A DNA stretch of 53,995 bases from Pelagibacterales bacterium SAG-MED38. Its GTDB lineage: Bacteria; Pseudomonadota; Alphaproteobacteria; Pelagibacterales; Pelagibacteraceae. The stretch covers positions 1-53,995 of the forward strand of contig JACWEH010000005.1 of assembly GCA_014653585.1 (NCBI GenBank), written 5' to 3'. Of this stretch, positions 24,516-36,151 are shown one piece after another. The notes beneath the pieces are model-generated. The model saw nothing but the letters and a program-made list of their open reading frames with translations, made no database searches and was not told the DNA's origin. Each line of letters opens with the position of its first letter. Within the stretch, counting starts at the first letter, position 1. The position numbers and the translations under genes were made by a program.

Positions 24516-26288
24516 TTAAACTTTTAAAGGGAGAACTTTTAGTAGAATTTTATTACGTATAAAATCTATATTTAATTGATTAAGCGCACTAATTATAAAA
24601 AATAGAGTATCCTCATCTAAAGCATTTAATTCATCTTGGCCTATAACCTCAATAATTCTTAGAATTGCTGAAGCAGACTCATTATTGTTTATCATGACTT
24701 GAATATCTGTAGGCATTTCAGAGTCTAAAATTTCATAAAGATTATCATATTTCTTTTCAACTTTTACACCGTCCGATTTTAGTGATTCAATCAGAATAAT
24801 ATCTTTTTTTGAAAGTAAATATTTTTTATTCTTTTTTATTTTTTTAAGAAAATTATTCAAATCTTTTTCTATTTTTGTCTGACTATAATCTCCGTTAAAA
24901 TATTTTATGAGTTTTGATTGATGTAATAGATCATCATTATATCTTATTTTGGTTTGTTTTTTTCCATCAGTATTAATATTTTCTAAGTAAAAACTAGTAT
25001 GCTCTGAGGAAATTTGATCTAACTCAATTTCTTTTAATAGATCTTTTAATTTCTCTTCAAAAGCATTTTCAATTTTGTCCTCTATAAATGACTCTTTTAA
25101 AAGTTTCATTAATTCTATCTTTTTATTTATGTCAGACTCTAGTAATAATGTTTGGTATAAAAGTGCTCTACTCTCAATTTTAGTTAATGATTTAAATACC
25201 GCTTTAGCACTCAACAATTGATCGATATTAAATTGAAATCTTTTATAAATTTGAAATAAATCATCCTCCAGATAATTCTTATTATGCGTAGCATATTCAA
25301 CTAATTCAATTTTTTCCAATTCATTTAAATCAATTTCATTAGTTTGATATAATAAATTTGATGCAGCTAAATATTTCCATATCAGTGGATTGGTATTTTC
25401 TCTGGGTTCAAAGGAAAAATCCGGATTTGTTTTATGTGCTAAATGAAATTCTAAGATATTTTTTTCAGATATGGCTGTGTCAACCTTGTTTGTATATCCA
25501 AATAGATAATTTAATTTACTTTCAAAATATTTTTCATTGAAGCCTAATTCTTTTTTTAAATCAAAAATTAATTGTGCTTCTTCTTTTTTTCCATTGTTTA
25601 TCAAACAATAAATATTAAATTTGGACAAATAATCATTTTCTATTGGTTCAGAGTTATTTAAAAAAATTTTACAAGCCTTATCAAGCTCAGTTTCAGATAG
25701 GTATTTGTCAACTAAGTGCTTACCTAGTTTGGGGTGTAAATTTAAAATATCATTTTTAATTAAATATTCCTCTATCAATTCTAAGTTATTATGTTTTATT
25801 AGCCAATCTGATTTTATTTTTAAAAAATCTTTTTCACTAATATTTTTGTTGGGATAATGAGCATTGGTTAATAAAACAATATTCATAAGTTCTGAAGCAT
25901 CTTGCGATAAGTTTATTTTAGCTAAATTAGAAAAAAGATATTTTAATTGGTCACCATTAGAATTTGACCACATATTAATCTTTAATCCAAAATCTTCAGG
26001 ATCATAGAGACCTATTATTTTAATTTCCTTGGAATTTAAAGTTTCGTCGACCTTGATTGAATCTGAACTATTTTTAATTTGCATTTTAAAAACATCAATT
26101 TTTTCTGTTTCAAAATCACTTTCAGTAATTGAAATTAATTCTTTATTCTCAGAATTTTCTTGAATCTGTTCTTTATCAATATTCCATATATCTACAGGCT
26201 CATTTTCTGAAAAAGAATTAACTATCAAAAACAAAAAAATAATCGGAATTGATAAATAAGTTTTATTTAACAATTTTAAAATTTTCAT
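24516..26288 (-). CDS. Secreted or membrane-anchored hypothetical protein (590 aa)
   Basis: I cannot name a function. The N-terminus (about residues 12-27, YLSIPIIFLFLIVNSF) is a probable signal or anchor helix after a basic start, and the rest is hydrophilic and helix-rich with many L, K, E and N, so an exported solenoid-like protein is plausible. A long acidic linker (about 30-75) comes first. The C-terminal part (DEDTLFFIISALNQLNIDFIRN) resembles the end of large unknown proteins that lie near aroK in other Alphaproteobacteria. It overlaps an upstream 59-codon membrane ORF and precedes def by 23 bases. Confidence 0.7.
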   Translation of the reverse strand: MKILKLLNKTYLSIPIIFLFLIVNSFSENEPVDIWNIDKEQIQENSENKELISITESDFETEKIDVFKMQIKNSSDSIKVDETLNSKEIKIIGLYDPEDFGLKINMWSNSNGDQLKYLFSNLAKINLSQDASELMNIVLLTNAHYPNKNISEKDFLKIKSDWLIKHNNLELIEEYLIKNDILNLHPKLGKHLVDKYLSETELDKACKIFLNNSEPIENDYLSKFNIYCLINNGKKEEAQLIFDLKKELGFNEKYFESKLNYLFGYTNKVDTAISEKNILEFHLAHKTNPDFSFEPRENTNPLIWKYLAASNLLYQTNEIDLNELEKIELVEYATHNKNYLEDDLFQIYKRFQFNIDQLLSAKAVFKSLTKIESRALLYQTLLLESDINKKIELMKLLKESFIEDKIENAFEEKLKDLLKEIELDQISSEHTSFYLENINTDGKKQTKIRYNDDLLHQSKLIKYFNGDYSQTKIEKDLNNFLKKIKKNKKYLLSKKDIILIESLKSDGVKVEKKYDNLYEILDSEMPTDIQVMINNNESASAILRIIEVIGQDELNALDEDTLFFIISALNQLNIDFIRNKILLKVLPLKV

Positions 26289-26442
26289 TTGGGATTATTT
26301 TTTCAATTGTTTTTTTTGGTGCTGGGAAATCTAATTTATTTAAAAGAAAAATTATTCCGACAAGTACTATTGCAATTAAAACTAACTTTATAAATAATCC
26401 AATTATACTTTTGGTATAACTTGTTTTTCTTGTAAATTGCAT
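26263..26442 (-). CDS. Small single-pass membrane protein (59 aa), hypothetical
   Basis: A 59-codon ORF with a basic N-terminus (MQFTRKTSYTK), one clear membrane helix (about residues 13-34, rich in I, L, V) and a short charged tail that includes FPAPKKTIEK. Its end overlaps the start of the 590-residue gene by 26 bases in another frame, suggesting translational coupling. Both are predicted membrane or exported proteins, so they may work together. It is divergent from aroK with a 57-base gap. No family recognised. Confidence 0.55.
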   Translation of the reverse strand: MQFTRKTSYTKSIIGLFIKLVLIAIVLVGIIFLLNKLDFPAPKKTIEKIIPNENFKIVK

Positions 26443-26499
26443 ATAGATTTAGTTAATTTCAAATTAAGACATATTTGTGTTTTTTCAATAAAGAAACTT

Positions 26500-27004
26500 A
26501 TGAAATCAAAGAAAAATTTAGTTTTTATCGGAATGATGGGCTCTGGAAAGACCTCTATTGGCTCTATAGTATCAAAAAAACTAAATCTTAACTTTTTCGA
26601 TATTGATCAATTAATAGAAAATGATCAAAAAAATGAAAATATCAAAAATCTTTGAAATAAAAGGAGAAACTTTTTTTAGAGATATTGAAAAAAAAATTAC
26701 GCTTAATATTTTAAAAAGTAAAATGGCTGTAATTGCACTTGGTGGAGGTGCATTTATCACTAGAGCTATTAAGAATGAAGTTCTGGAAAATCACTTGTCA
26801 TTTTGGCTTAATTGGAACATCGACACATTAGTTAACAGGATTAAAAATAGCAAAAAAAGACCGTTAGCAGTCAATTCTAGTAAAAATGAGTTAACAGAAA
26901 TCATAAAAAAACGTTCAATTATTTACTCTAAAGCACTATATAAAATAGATTGTGAAAATTTTACAAAACAACAAATTGCAAAAAAAAATCATAGATATTT
27001 ATGA
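26500..27004 (+). pseudogene. aroK: Shikimate kinase, frameshifted at a 7-A run
   Basis: AroK phosphorylates shikimate in aromatic amino-acid synthesis. The first frame from 26500 gives the P-loop GMMGSGKTSIG (residues 11-21) and the shikimate-binding D34-I-D36, then runs out of frame after LIENDQK. The next frame gives IFEIKGETFFRDIE, ALGGGAF and the KKRPL lid region. The shift falls in seven A at 26627-26633; with six A, the segment aligns residue for residue with E. coli AroK in this region. The gene overlaps aroB by 4 bases (ATGA). The whole functional protein is otherwise present. As in truA, the defect is one extra A, so an error or slippage is likelier than true loss. Confidence 0.9.
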
Positions 27005-28107
27005 AGCCAATTAAACTGATAGTTAAAACTAATTCAGAAAAATATTCGATTATAATTGGTAGAAACTTAGTTTCAAATCTATCACAATTGCTTAAGAAAA
27101 ATTCTATTAACTTTAAAAAATGCTTATTAGTTTTAGATAAAAATATTCCAAAAAAATATGTCAAACTGATTTCAAAATCCCTCGAGAATTATCAGGTTTA
27201 CAAAATCACTTACAATGCAAATGAAAAAAATAAAAATCAGAAAAATGTTAACAAGATTTTAGATCTTTTACTTCAAAAGAATTTCTCAAGAGATGATTGT
27301 TTAATATCTATTGGTGGAGGCATTACTGGTGATGTCGCAGGTTTTGCTGCAAGTTTATTTAAGAGAGGTCTAAAACTTGTAAATATTCCAACAACATTAT
27401 TATCCCAAGTTGATTCATCTGTAGGCGGTAAAACAGGTGTTAATACATCTCATGGCAAGAATTTAATTGGAACTTTTTATCAACCCAAAATTGTTATCAG
27501 TGATGTAGACTTTTTAGAAAGTCTACCTTTTAGAGAAATAATTTGTGGTTACGCAGAAATAGTAAAACATGCATTAATTGCAAATAAAAAACTTTATAAT
27601 TTTTTGAATAAGAATCTTGATGATATATTAAAACTAAAATCTCCAACTATAGAAAGATCTATTCACGAAAGTTGTAAGGTCAAAAAGTCAATAGTTGAAA
27701 AGGATGAAAAAGAAAAAGGTCTAAGAAAAGTTTTAAATTTTGGTCATACTTTTGCTCATGCTTATGAAGCAAGTTCAAATTTTTCAAAAAAATTAAACCA
27801 CGGAGAAGCTGTAATTCTTGGTATGAAGTCAGCGTTTGAATTTAGTCATAATAAAAAGATTATAAATTATAAAGAATTCAAGTCTGCAATTGATCATCTT
27901 AATAATTTTAATTTCCCAATTTCAATTAAAAATTATTTCACTATTAAACAAATAAATAGCATTATATCTTTTATGTTAATGGATAAAAAAAATAATTCAA
28001 AGAATATAAAACTTATGTTAATTAAAAAAGTTGGTGGTCCAATAATTGAAAAGGAATTTTCTGCGCATACTATCGAGCTTTTTTTAAAAAAAAAATTAAT
28101 TAATTAA
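27001..28107 (+). CDS. aroB: 3-dehydroquinate synthase
   Basis: AroB closes DAHP to 3-dehydroquinate in the shikimate pathway, using NAD and a metal. The 368 residues include the NAD-binding GGGITGDVAGFAAS segment, PTTLLSQVDSSVGGKTGVN and the metal ligands around NFGHTFAHA and LNHGEAV. The length is normal. It overlaps aroK by 4 bases and converges on bolA with a 12-base overlap. An aroK-aroB pair is standard. Confidence 0.96.
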   Translation: MKPIKLIVKTNSEKYSIIIGRNLVSNLSQLLKKNSINFKKCLLVLDKNIPKKYVKLISKSLENYQVYKITYNANEKNKNQKNVNKILDLLLQKNFSRDDCLISIGGGITGDVAGFAASLFKRGLKLVNIPTTLLSQVDSSVGGKTGVNTSHGKNLIGTFYQPKIVISDVDFLESLPFREIICGYAEIVKHALIANKKLYNFLNKNLDDILKLKSPTIERSIHESCKVKKSIVEKDEKEKGLRKVLNFGHTFAHAYEASSNFSKKLNHGEAVILGMKSAFEFSHNKKIINYKEFKSAIDHLNNFNFPISIKNYFTIKQINSIISFMLMDKKNNSKNIKLMLIKKVGGPIIEKEFSAHTIELFLKKKLIN

Positions 28108-28356
28108 GATTTGTAAAGAGTGAATGTAATTTTTTAATTCTTTATCTAGTATTTTGTAAATTTTTTTATTACTATCTATTTTACTGAAATTCTTGAGCTC
28201 ATTGGAGTTAATGATTATTTTAAGGTGAAATTTATTATTCGAATGTCCTGGGTGATTTTTATGTAAAAATGTTTTATCTTCAATTAAAATATTTTCAATA
28301 ATTATATTTTTTTTTAATTTTTTTTTTACGTTTATAATTAATTCATTTATATTCAT
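28096..28356 (-). CDS. BolA family protein
   Basis: An 86-residue BolA-like protein. These proteins work with monothiol glutaredoxins in iron-sulfur cluster handling, and some bind DNA. The KHxxHSNNKFHLKI-type segment (HKNHPGHSNNKFHL) carries the histidines typical of the fold. It is divergent from a DnaJ-like gene with only 16 bases between the two start codons, a pairing common in Alphaproteobacteria. It converges on aroB. The family is likely; the exact subgroup is not clear. Confidence 0.8.
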   Translation of the reverse strand: MNINELIINVKKKLKKNIIIENILIEDKTFLHKNHPGHSNNKFHLKIIINSNELKNFSKIDSNKKIYKILDKELKNYIHSLQILIN

Positions 28357-28358
28357 GT

Positions 28359-28372
28359 GATATAATTATATC
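28359..28372. promoter_or_regulatory. Palindromic -10 element between bolA and the dnaJ-like gene
   Basis: The 16-base gap contains a perfect 14-base palindrome, GATATAATTATATC, with TATAAT readable on both strands (28361-28366 on plus, 28370-28365 on minus). A start 6 to 7 bases downstream would fall at or next to the ATG of each gene, so both messages could be leaderless. Confidence 0.5.
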
Positions 28373-28909
28373 ATGAAAAACATCTGTGACTGGAATAATT
28401 GCAATGAAATTGGTGAATATAAAGCGCCAGTTGAAAGAGATAATAGTAAAAAATTTAGATTATTGTGTTTAAATCATGTCAAAGAATTTAACAAGAATTG
28501 GAATTATTTTTCAGGTATGAATGACGATCAAGTAATTGATTTCTTAAAATCAGACATGGTTTGGCACAAACCTACTCAAAGTTTTAGTTCCTCAGATAAT
28601 TTTTTTAAAGTTTTGTGGAATAACACTTTGAAAGATGAACTTGATAAAGAAAAGTTTAAAAGTGATTTTAATCACATGGGACAATTTAGATATAATCACA
28701 AAGATATCAAAGCATTTGAAATATTAGGTATTTCTGTAGGATCAAAATGGGAAAAAATTTATGATAAATTTAAAATACTTGTTAAAAAATTTCACCCTGA
28801 TATGAATTCTGGTAGTAAGAAATTTGAAGATAAACTTAAATCAATAACTTTGGCTTATACTCAACTAAAAAACACTTATAGAGAAAAAATTGACACCAAA
28901 TACAAATAA
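28373..28909 (+). CDS. DnaJ-like protein with C-terminal J domain
   Basis: A 178-residue protein. The C-terminal half is a J domain with HPD at residues 141-143, which would stimulate DnaK. The N-terminal part has Cys5, Cys10, Cys32 and His35, spaced like a small metal site, followed by NWNYFSGM. This arrangement is known from alphaproteobacterial DnaJ-like proteins beside cobS. The cobS TTG start lies 20 bases before its stop. It is probably a co-chaperone for the downstream CobS/CobT complex, which is inference from context. Confidence 0.85.
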   Translation: MKNICDWNNCNEIGEYKAPVERDNSKKFRLLCLNHVKEFNKNWNYFSGMNDDQVIDFLKSDMVWHKPTQSFSSSDNFFKVLWNNTLKDELDKEKFKSDFNHMGQFRYNHKDIKAFEILGISVGSKWEKIYDKFKILVKKFHPDMNSGSKKFEDKLKSITLAYTQLKNTYREKIDTKYK

Positions 28910-29864
28910 TCAACCTGACATAAAACTCTCAATAAAACAGACCTTTGGGATTGATTCTAACATGGAAGTAGATGCATTCTCAAAAAAAAGTGAGTATGTG
29001 CCAGAAATAGATAAAAACTATAAGTTTGATCGAGATACTACTTTGGCTATCATCTCAGGTTTTGCATTTAACAAAAGAGTTCTGGTTCAAGGTTACCATG
29101 GCACAGGTAAATCTACACACATAGAACAAATTGCTGCAAGATTAAATTGGCCATGCATTAGAGTAAATTTGGACAGTCATATAAGTCGTATAGATTTGAT
29201 AGGTAAGGATGCAATTGTTTTAAAAGATGGTAAGCAAGTTACACAATTTAATGAAGGGATTCTACCTTGGTCCATACAAAACCCTATTGCTTTAGTATTT
29301 GATGAGTATGATGCAGGAAGACCTGATGTAATGTTTGTTATTCAGAGAGTACTTGAGGCAGAAGGTAATTTTACTCTTCTAGATAAAAACAAAGTGATTA
29401 AACAAAATAAATTTTTTAGATTATTTGCAACCTCTAATACTATTGGTTTAGGAGATACAACAGGTCTTTACCATGGAACTCAACAAATAAATCAAGGACA
29501 AATGGATAGATGGAATATTGTTACAACTTTAAACTATTTAAGCCTTGAAAAAGAAATGGAAATAATTTTGGCAAAAAATAAAGAGTTAAATAATACAAAA
29601 GGTAAGGAAAAAGTTGCTAATATGATTAAAGTTGCATCATTAACTAGAAAAGGATTTATAGCTGGTGATATCTCAACAGTGATGAGCCCACGAACAGTTC
29701 TGCACTGGGCTGAAAACGCAGAAATTTTTAAAGATATGGGTTATGCTTTTAGAGTAACATTTTTAAATAAGTGTGATGAAATTGAAAAAAATATAATCGC
29801 AGAGTATTACCAAAGGTGTTTCGGTGAAGAACTACCAGAGTCTTTATTAAATATTCAAATTTAA
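28890..29864 (+). CDS. cobS: CobS-type AAA+ ATPase (cobaltochelatase subunit family)
   Basis: A 324-residue MoxR/CobS-type AAA+ ATPase. Walker A is GYHGTGKST (68-76) and Walker B is [12 protein letters not shown]. The family signatures [16 protein letters not shown] and [17 protein letters not shown] are intact. The start is TTG at 28890: the sequence after it ([15 protein letters not shown]) matches the family N-terminus, whereas the next ATG at 28962 would cut it off. CobS with CobT and CobN inserts cobalt in aerobic cobalamin synthesis, but no CobN or other cobalamin gene is here. It overlaps the dnaJ-like gene by 20 bases and cobT by one. Confidence 0.92.
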   Translation: MTPNTNNQPDIKLSIKQTFGIDSNMEVDAFSKKSEYVPEIDKNYKFDRDTTLAIISGFAFNKRVLVQGYHGTGKSTHIEQIAARLNWPCIRVNLDSHISRIDLIGKDAIVLKDGKQVTQFNEGILPWSIQNPIALVFDEYDAGRPDVMFVIQRVLEAEGNFTLLDKNKVIKQNKFFRLFATSNTIGLGDTTGLYHGTQQINQGQMDRWNIVTTLNYLSLEKEMEIILAKNKELNNTKGKEKVANMIKVASLTRKGFIAGDISTVMSPRTVLHWAENAEIFKDMGYAFRVTFLNKCDEIEKNIIAEYYQRCFGEELPESLLNIQI

Positions 29865-31663
29865 TGAACAATAAGACTGAAAGTTTAAAAGAAAAACTTA
29901 GACAAGCTCTATCCTCCACTGCCAGAGTAATTTCAGATGATTTAGGTATCAACACCAAAAAAAATATTAAAAATTCCGAAAAACAAGATTTAATTGAATT
30001 AGAAAATTTAAATTCAAAAAATGATTTTATTAAGGCTAGAGCAGAGACGGATTCAAAAGCTCTTAAAAAAAAATTCTCCAGTGAGGATATTTTTAAAAAA
30101 AATTTACCCTCAGGTTCTTCTTGCAGATCTCTTTATACTATCACAGAAAAAATAAGATATGAAAAATTGGGATCTAAAATGTTAAAAGGAATAGATAAAA
30201 ATTTAAGAGATAACTATATTCAAATTATTAATCATAAAAGAAAAGATCAAATAAAATCTAAAGATGATGTGCCTGTAATTGAGGCATTTGAATTATATAT
30301 GTTAAAAAATTTTCATAACATCAAACTTAATTCTTTAACAACAAAAATGTTAAATTTTTGGGAAAAAGATTTTGATAAATCAATTTTTGAACATATGGAA
30401 TTTTTTAAAAAAAATTTAGAGGACCAAGATATTTATAGCTCTAAGTTTTCCAAGATATTACAGGAAATGGATATTTTTCACACCGATGAAAATGAGGAGA
30501 AAAAAGATGAAAATCAAGAGGATAATCAAGAAAGTCAGTCAAACGAAAATGATGAAAGCGAAGATGAAAATAAAAAAGATCCTGACAAACAAGACGAAAA
30601 AGAGTCAATTATAGATTCTGATTATAATATTGATGAATATAAATTGGAAGAAGAACTTGTAGATACAGACTCAGATGAACAAAATTCTGAACAAGTTATT
30701 CAAAAGAAAAATTTAAAAGATTTAAATCTAGAATATAAAATTTTTACAACACAATTTGATGAAATAACTAAGGCTGAAAATCTTGAAAATGCTAATGAAG
30801 CAAATAAGCTACGAAAAACTTTGGATCAGCAATTAATTGGTTTCCAAGACGTTATCACAAAGCTTGCAAATAAACTTCAAAGACAATTGTTAGCGAAACA
30901 GAATAGAGCTTGGGAATTTGATTTAGAAGAAGGATTGCTTGACAGTTCAAAGTTACCAAGGATAATAATGGATCCATATAATTCATTATCTTTCAAAAAA
31001 GAAAAAGATTTAGACTTCAAGGACACTGTTGTTACACTACTAATTGATAACTCAGGCTCAATGAGAGGTAGACCAATTACAATTGCTGCTATTTGTGCAG
31101 ATATTCTATCTAGAACATTAGAACGTTGCTCAGTGAAAGTAGAAATATTGGGATTCACGACCAAAAATTGGAAAGGTGGCCAAAGTAGAGAGTTGTGGAA
31201 TAAAAATAATAAACCCAAGACACCTGGCAGATTAAACGACTTAAGACATATTATTTATAAAGGAGCCGACACGCATTGGAGGCAGGCAAAAGATAACCTT
31301 GGGCTAATGTTAAAAGAGGGTTTACTCAAAGAAAATATAGATGGTGAGGCTATAACATGGGCTTTCCATAGAATTAAAAAAAGAAAAGAGGAAAGAAAAA
31401 TTTTAATGGTAATTTCGGATGGTGCACCAGTTGATGATTCAACTTTATCTGTAAATTCAGGAGATTTTTTAGAAAAACATTTAAAAAAAATGGTAAAATT
31501 TATAGAAGAAAAATCCGAAATAGAAATTTTGGCTATTGGAATTGGTCATGATGTTTCGAGATACTATAAAAAGGCAATTAAAATTACTGACGTTAACGAA
31601 CTCGGTGATGTAATGATTTCTCAATTAAACTCATTATTTGATAAAAAAAAAGAATTACATTAA
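29864..31663 (+). CDS. cobT: CobT-type protein with von Willebrand A domain
   Basis: A 599-residue partner of CobS. The N-terminal helical region is followed by a highly acidic linker (about residues 205-280, rich in E, D, N and Q) and a C-terminal VWA domain with the MIDAS motif DNSGSMRG near residue 395. This is the CobT layout. CobS and CobT form the chaperone-like ATPase of cobaltochelatase, but related AAA+/VWA pairs also mature other metalloenzymes. The start overlaps the cobS stop by one base, and the stop is shared with the convergent regB (TTAA). Confidence 0.92.
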   Translation: MNNKTESLKEKLRQALSSTARVISDDLGINTKKNIKNSEKQDLIELENLNSKNDFIKARAETDSKALKKKFSSEDIFKKNLPSGSSCRSLYTITEKIRYEKLGSKMLKGIDKNLRDNYIQIINHKRKDQIKSKDDVPVIEAFELYMLKNFHNIKLNSLTTKMLNFWEKDFDKSIFEHMEFFKKNLEDQDIYSSKFSKILQEMDIFHTDENEEKKDENQEDNQESQSNENDESEDENKKDPDKQDEKESIIDSDYNIDEYKLEEELVDTDSDEQNSEQVIQKKNLKDLNLEYKIFTTQFDEITKAENLENANEANKLRKTLDQQLIGFQDVITKLANKLQRQLLAKQNRAWEFDLEEGLLDSSKLPRIIMDPYNSLSFKKEKDLDFKDTVVTLLIDNSGSMRGRPITIAAICADILSRTLERCSVKVEILGFTTKNWKGGQSRELWNKNNKPKTPGRLNDLRHIIYKGADTHWRQAKDNLGLMLKEGLLKENIDGEAITWAFHRIKKRKEERKILMVISDGAPVDDSTLSVNSGDFLEKHLKKMVKFIEEKSEIEILAIGIGHDVSRYYKKAIKITDVNELGDVMISQLNSLFDKKKELH

Positions 31664-32940
31664 ATTTTTTTTAAATCTTGATTTTTCCATCTTATATTCA
31701 CTTCTGCTCCAGTTCTTGTTTTAGAGTTTTTACAATTCAAAGAAGCGAAATTTTTTTCAAGTAAATTTTTACCTATAAATATTCCTAAACCTAAACCAGG
31801 CTGACCCTTGTCTTTATCTTTAAGTAATCTTAAATAAGGTTCACCTATTTTTGATAATATTTCACTAGGATATCCTTCCCCATCATCTTCGATTGTAATT
31901 TCACTATAATCATTATTACTTTTTAAAGTTATGAATATTTTTTCTTTGGCGAATTTGTTGGCATTTCCAATAAAGTTTCTTAGACCATAAATAATTTCTA
32001 TCGATTTTGAAATTTTTCTAGGATTTGAGTCTTGATCAAAGTTTAGAATAAAATTTTTATTACTAGTTTCTTGAAATGAACTTACGATTTGATTGATGTA
32101 TTTTTTTAAATCTAAATCCTCATCTATAAAATCGTCCTCCTCAATTGGATTTAAAGATAATCTTTTTAAAATTTGATTACATCTCTCAACTTGACTTGAT
32201 AATAGTTCAATATCCGAGATCAGTTCTGTTCGATCACCTAACTGATCTTTAAGTTCTTGCGAAATAATTTTAATCGTAGATAAAGGGGTTCCAAGAGAAT
32301 GAGCTGCTGCTGCTGCTTGACCTCCAAGAGACAACATTTCGTGCTCTTGTGCCATTATTTCCTCCATTTTACTCAATGCTTCTTTTCTTTTTCTAGATTC
32401 TGAACCAAATACTATCGCAAAATAATTTAAAAAAATTAGAGCAATTATAAAAGCAATCGGAATTGAGTAATAATAATAATCATCCACGTAAAAATTATTG
32501 TTTAATGGCTCAGGTAAATCCTTTGAGTAAAAAGTCAAAAAAATTATCATTAATATTGTTGTAATAACAAGAAATAAATTTGTTTTTATACCTAAATTTG
32601 ATGACGCAAAAACACTGGGGATTAATAAAAAAATAACAAAAGGATTTACTATTCCTCCAGTGAGATATATGAGTGAACCTAATTGAAATATATCAATCAT
32701 TAGAAAAATTAGCGCAGATCTATCGGAAAGTTGCGTTTTATCGTAAACAAAGATCAAATAAAAATTACTCAAAATTCCAGTAAAAATTATTAAATTTGAT
32801 AAAAAAAAATTAAAATTAAAATTAAAAAAAAAATAGACGATATAAACTGAAATTAATTGACCTATTATACCAATCCATCTCAAGGAAATATAAGTAGATT
32901 TTTTTAAAGTATGAAATTTTGAAGTTTCAAAAAACTTCAT
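31660..32940 (-). CDS. regB: RegB/PrrB-type redox sensor histidine kinase
   Basis: A 426-residue inner-membrane kinase. Several helices (about residues 18-180) carry the ubiquinone-binding motif GGIVNPF at 95-101. The dimerisation domain has the phospho-acceptor His214 in [11 protein letters not shown], and the linker has Cys254 in VERCNQIL, at the place of the redox-active cysteine of Rhodobacter RegB. A HATPase domain with the GxGxG-type GLGLGIF follows. The residue after His214 is Ser; RegB normally has Glu there. The regA partner is not next to it. RegB controls genes by quinone and redox state in related bacteria. Confidence 0.9.
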   Translation of the reverse strand: MKFFETSKFHTLKKSTYISLRWIGIIGQLISVYIVYFFFNFNFNFFLSNLIIFTGILSNFYLIFVYDKTQLSDRSALIFLMIDIFQLGSLIYLTGGIVNPFVIFLLIPSVFASSNLGIKTNLFLVITTILMIIFLTFYSKDLPEPLNNNFYVDDYYYYSIPIAFIIALIFLNYFAIVFGSESRKRKEALSKMEEIMAQEHEMLSLGGQAAAAAHSLGTPLSTIKIISQELKDQLGDRTELISDIELLSSQVERCNQILKRLSLNPIEEDDFIDEDLDLKKYINQIVSSFQETSNKNFILNFDQDSNPRKISKSIEIIYGLRNFIGNANKFAKEKIFITLKSNNDYSEITIEDDGEGYPSEILSKIGEPYLRLLKDKDKGQPGLGLGIFIGKNLLEKNFASLNCKNSKTRTGAEVNIRWKNQDLKKI

Positions 32941-32943
32941 AGT

Positions 32944-35064
<2,121 letters not shown>

Positions 35065-35120
35065 CTACTTTGAAAAAATTTAAAAACATCAAATTAGTAT
35101 TGAAAAATAAAGGTTTTTAA

Positions 35121-35210
35121 TGGCGGAGAGAATGGGATTCGAACCCATGATAGAGTTTCCCCTATACACGCTTTCCAAGCGTGCGCCTTCAACCACTCGG
35201 CCACCTCTCC
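35121..35210 (-). tRNA. tRNA-Ser (GGA)
   Basis: A 90-base class II tRNA with encoded CCA. Acceptor GGAGAGG/TCTCTCC, anticodon arm CACGC-TTGGAAA-GCGTG giving GGA, a long variable arm, and a canonical T arm with TTCGAAT. G73 is the usual serine discriminator. This is the one tRNA here with an ordinary elbow. It lies 113 bases upstream of the gyrB start. Confidence 0.97.
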
Positions 35211-35254
35211 ACTTTTATTTATAGAATATTGTACTTTAAATTCTATCAAAAGAG

Positions 35255-36151
35255 CTAAATCATTTTGTCTATTTTCAATAATAATTTTTGAATTTTTAAT
35301 GAAATATATAAATCAGAATATGAATCTTTTTTTTTTGAAAAATCCCGTAATTTATTCAAAATTGTTTGCATAGGTGTGTTTTTTACATTGGGTGATTTTA
35401 TTGTTTTTTTTGCAATTAAATAGTTATTTTTTTGAGAATAACCATCGTACACAATTTTTCCTTTTTCACCGTGGATTATTAAATTTCGATTTTTTTTTCT
35501 TGGATTGTTCGAATATGTAATTTTTCCCTCAATTTTATTTTTACTTTTAAAAGTTATTACTAATTTTTGAAAATATGATTTTTTTCTTTTTTTTACTTTA
35601 TTTATTTCTATTTTAAGAGACTGGATATTATGTACTAATTTAAGTATCAAAGCAAATGGATGGGGTAACCAATCCTTAAATGGAAGTTCGTTTCTATTTT
35701 TATATTTTTCGTCGTACTTTCCAAATTTAGCCTCTAAATATTTTATTTTTCCAATAAGTTTTTTTTTGGATAAAAGAAAATGAAAATTCTCATTATATAA
35801 ATCAGAATGATTTACAAAAACTACCGCTTTATGTTTTGATGAAATTTGAATTAACTTTTTAATTTCATTTAATTTATTTGTTGCTGGTTTCTCAAGTATT
35901 AGAGGTATGTTATTTTCAATCAAAAATTTGGAGATCAAAAAATGGGTTTTAACTGGTGTGCAAACAACAGCCGCTTTTATATTATTTTCTTTTAGATTTT
36001 TTTTAGATAATAATTTAAATTCTGAATTCCTAATTTTTCTTTTTCTAAAGATTGCTTTTAATAAAAGTTTTTTGTCTTTTTTTATTGTTTTAAAATATGT
36101 TTTGCCAAATCTACCAAAACCAACTAATGCTAAATTTAATTTTTTATCCAA
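35255..36151 (-). CDS. Gfo/Idh/MocA family oxidoreductase
   Basis: A 298-residue NAD(P)-dependent sugar or cyclitol oxidoreductase. The N-terminal Rossmann motif is [12 protein letters not shown] (about 8-19), followed by [10 protein letters not shown] and the EKPAT motif with the catalytic-region lysine near residue 93. It is very rich in Lys, Asn and Ile, even for this window. It overlaps the GT17-like gene by 16 bases. With the two neighbouring genes it suggests synthesis or decoration of a surface glycan, but its substrate is not known. Confidence 0.8.
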   Translation of the reverse strand: MDKKLNLALVGFGRFGKTYFKTIKKDKKLLLKAIFRKRKIRNSEFKLLSKKNLKENNIKAAVVCTPVKTHFLISKFLIENNIPLILEKPATNKLNEIKKLIQISSKHKAVVFVNHSDLYNENFHFLLSKKKLIGKIKYLEAKFGKYDEKYKNRNELPFKDWLPHPFALILKLVHNIQSLKIEINKVKKRKKSYFQKLVITFKSKNKIEGKITYSNNPRKKNRNLIIHGEKGKIVYDGYSQKNNYLIAKKTIKSPNVKNTPMQTILNKLRDFSKKKDSYSDLYISLKIQKLLLKIDKMI

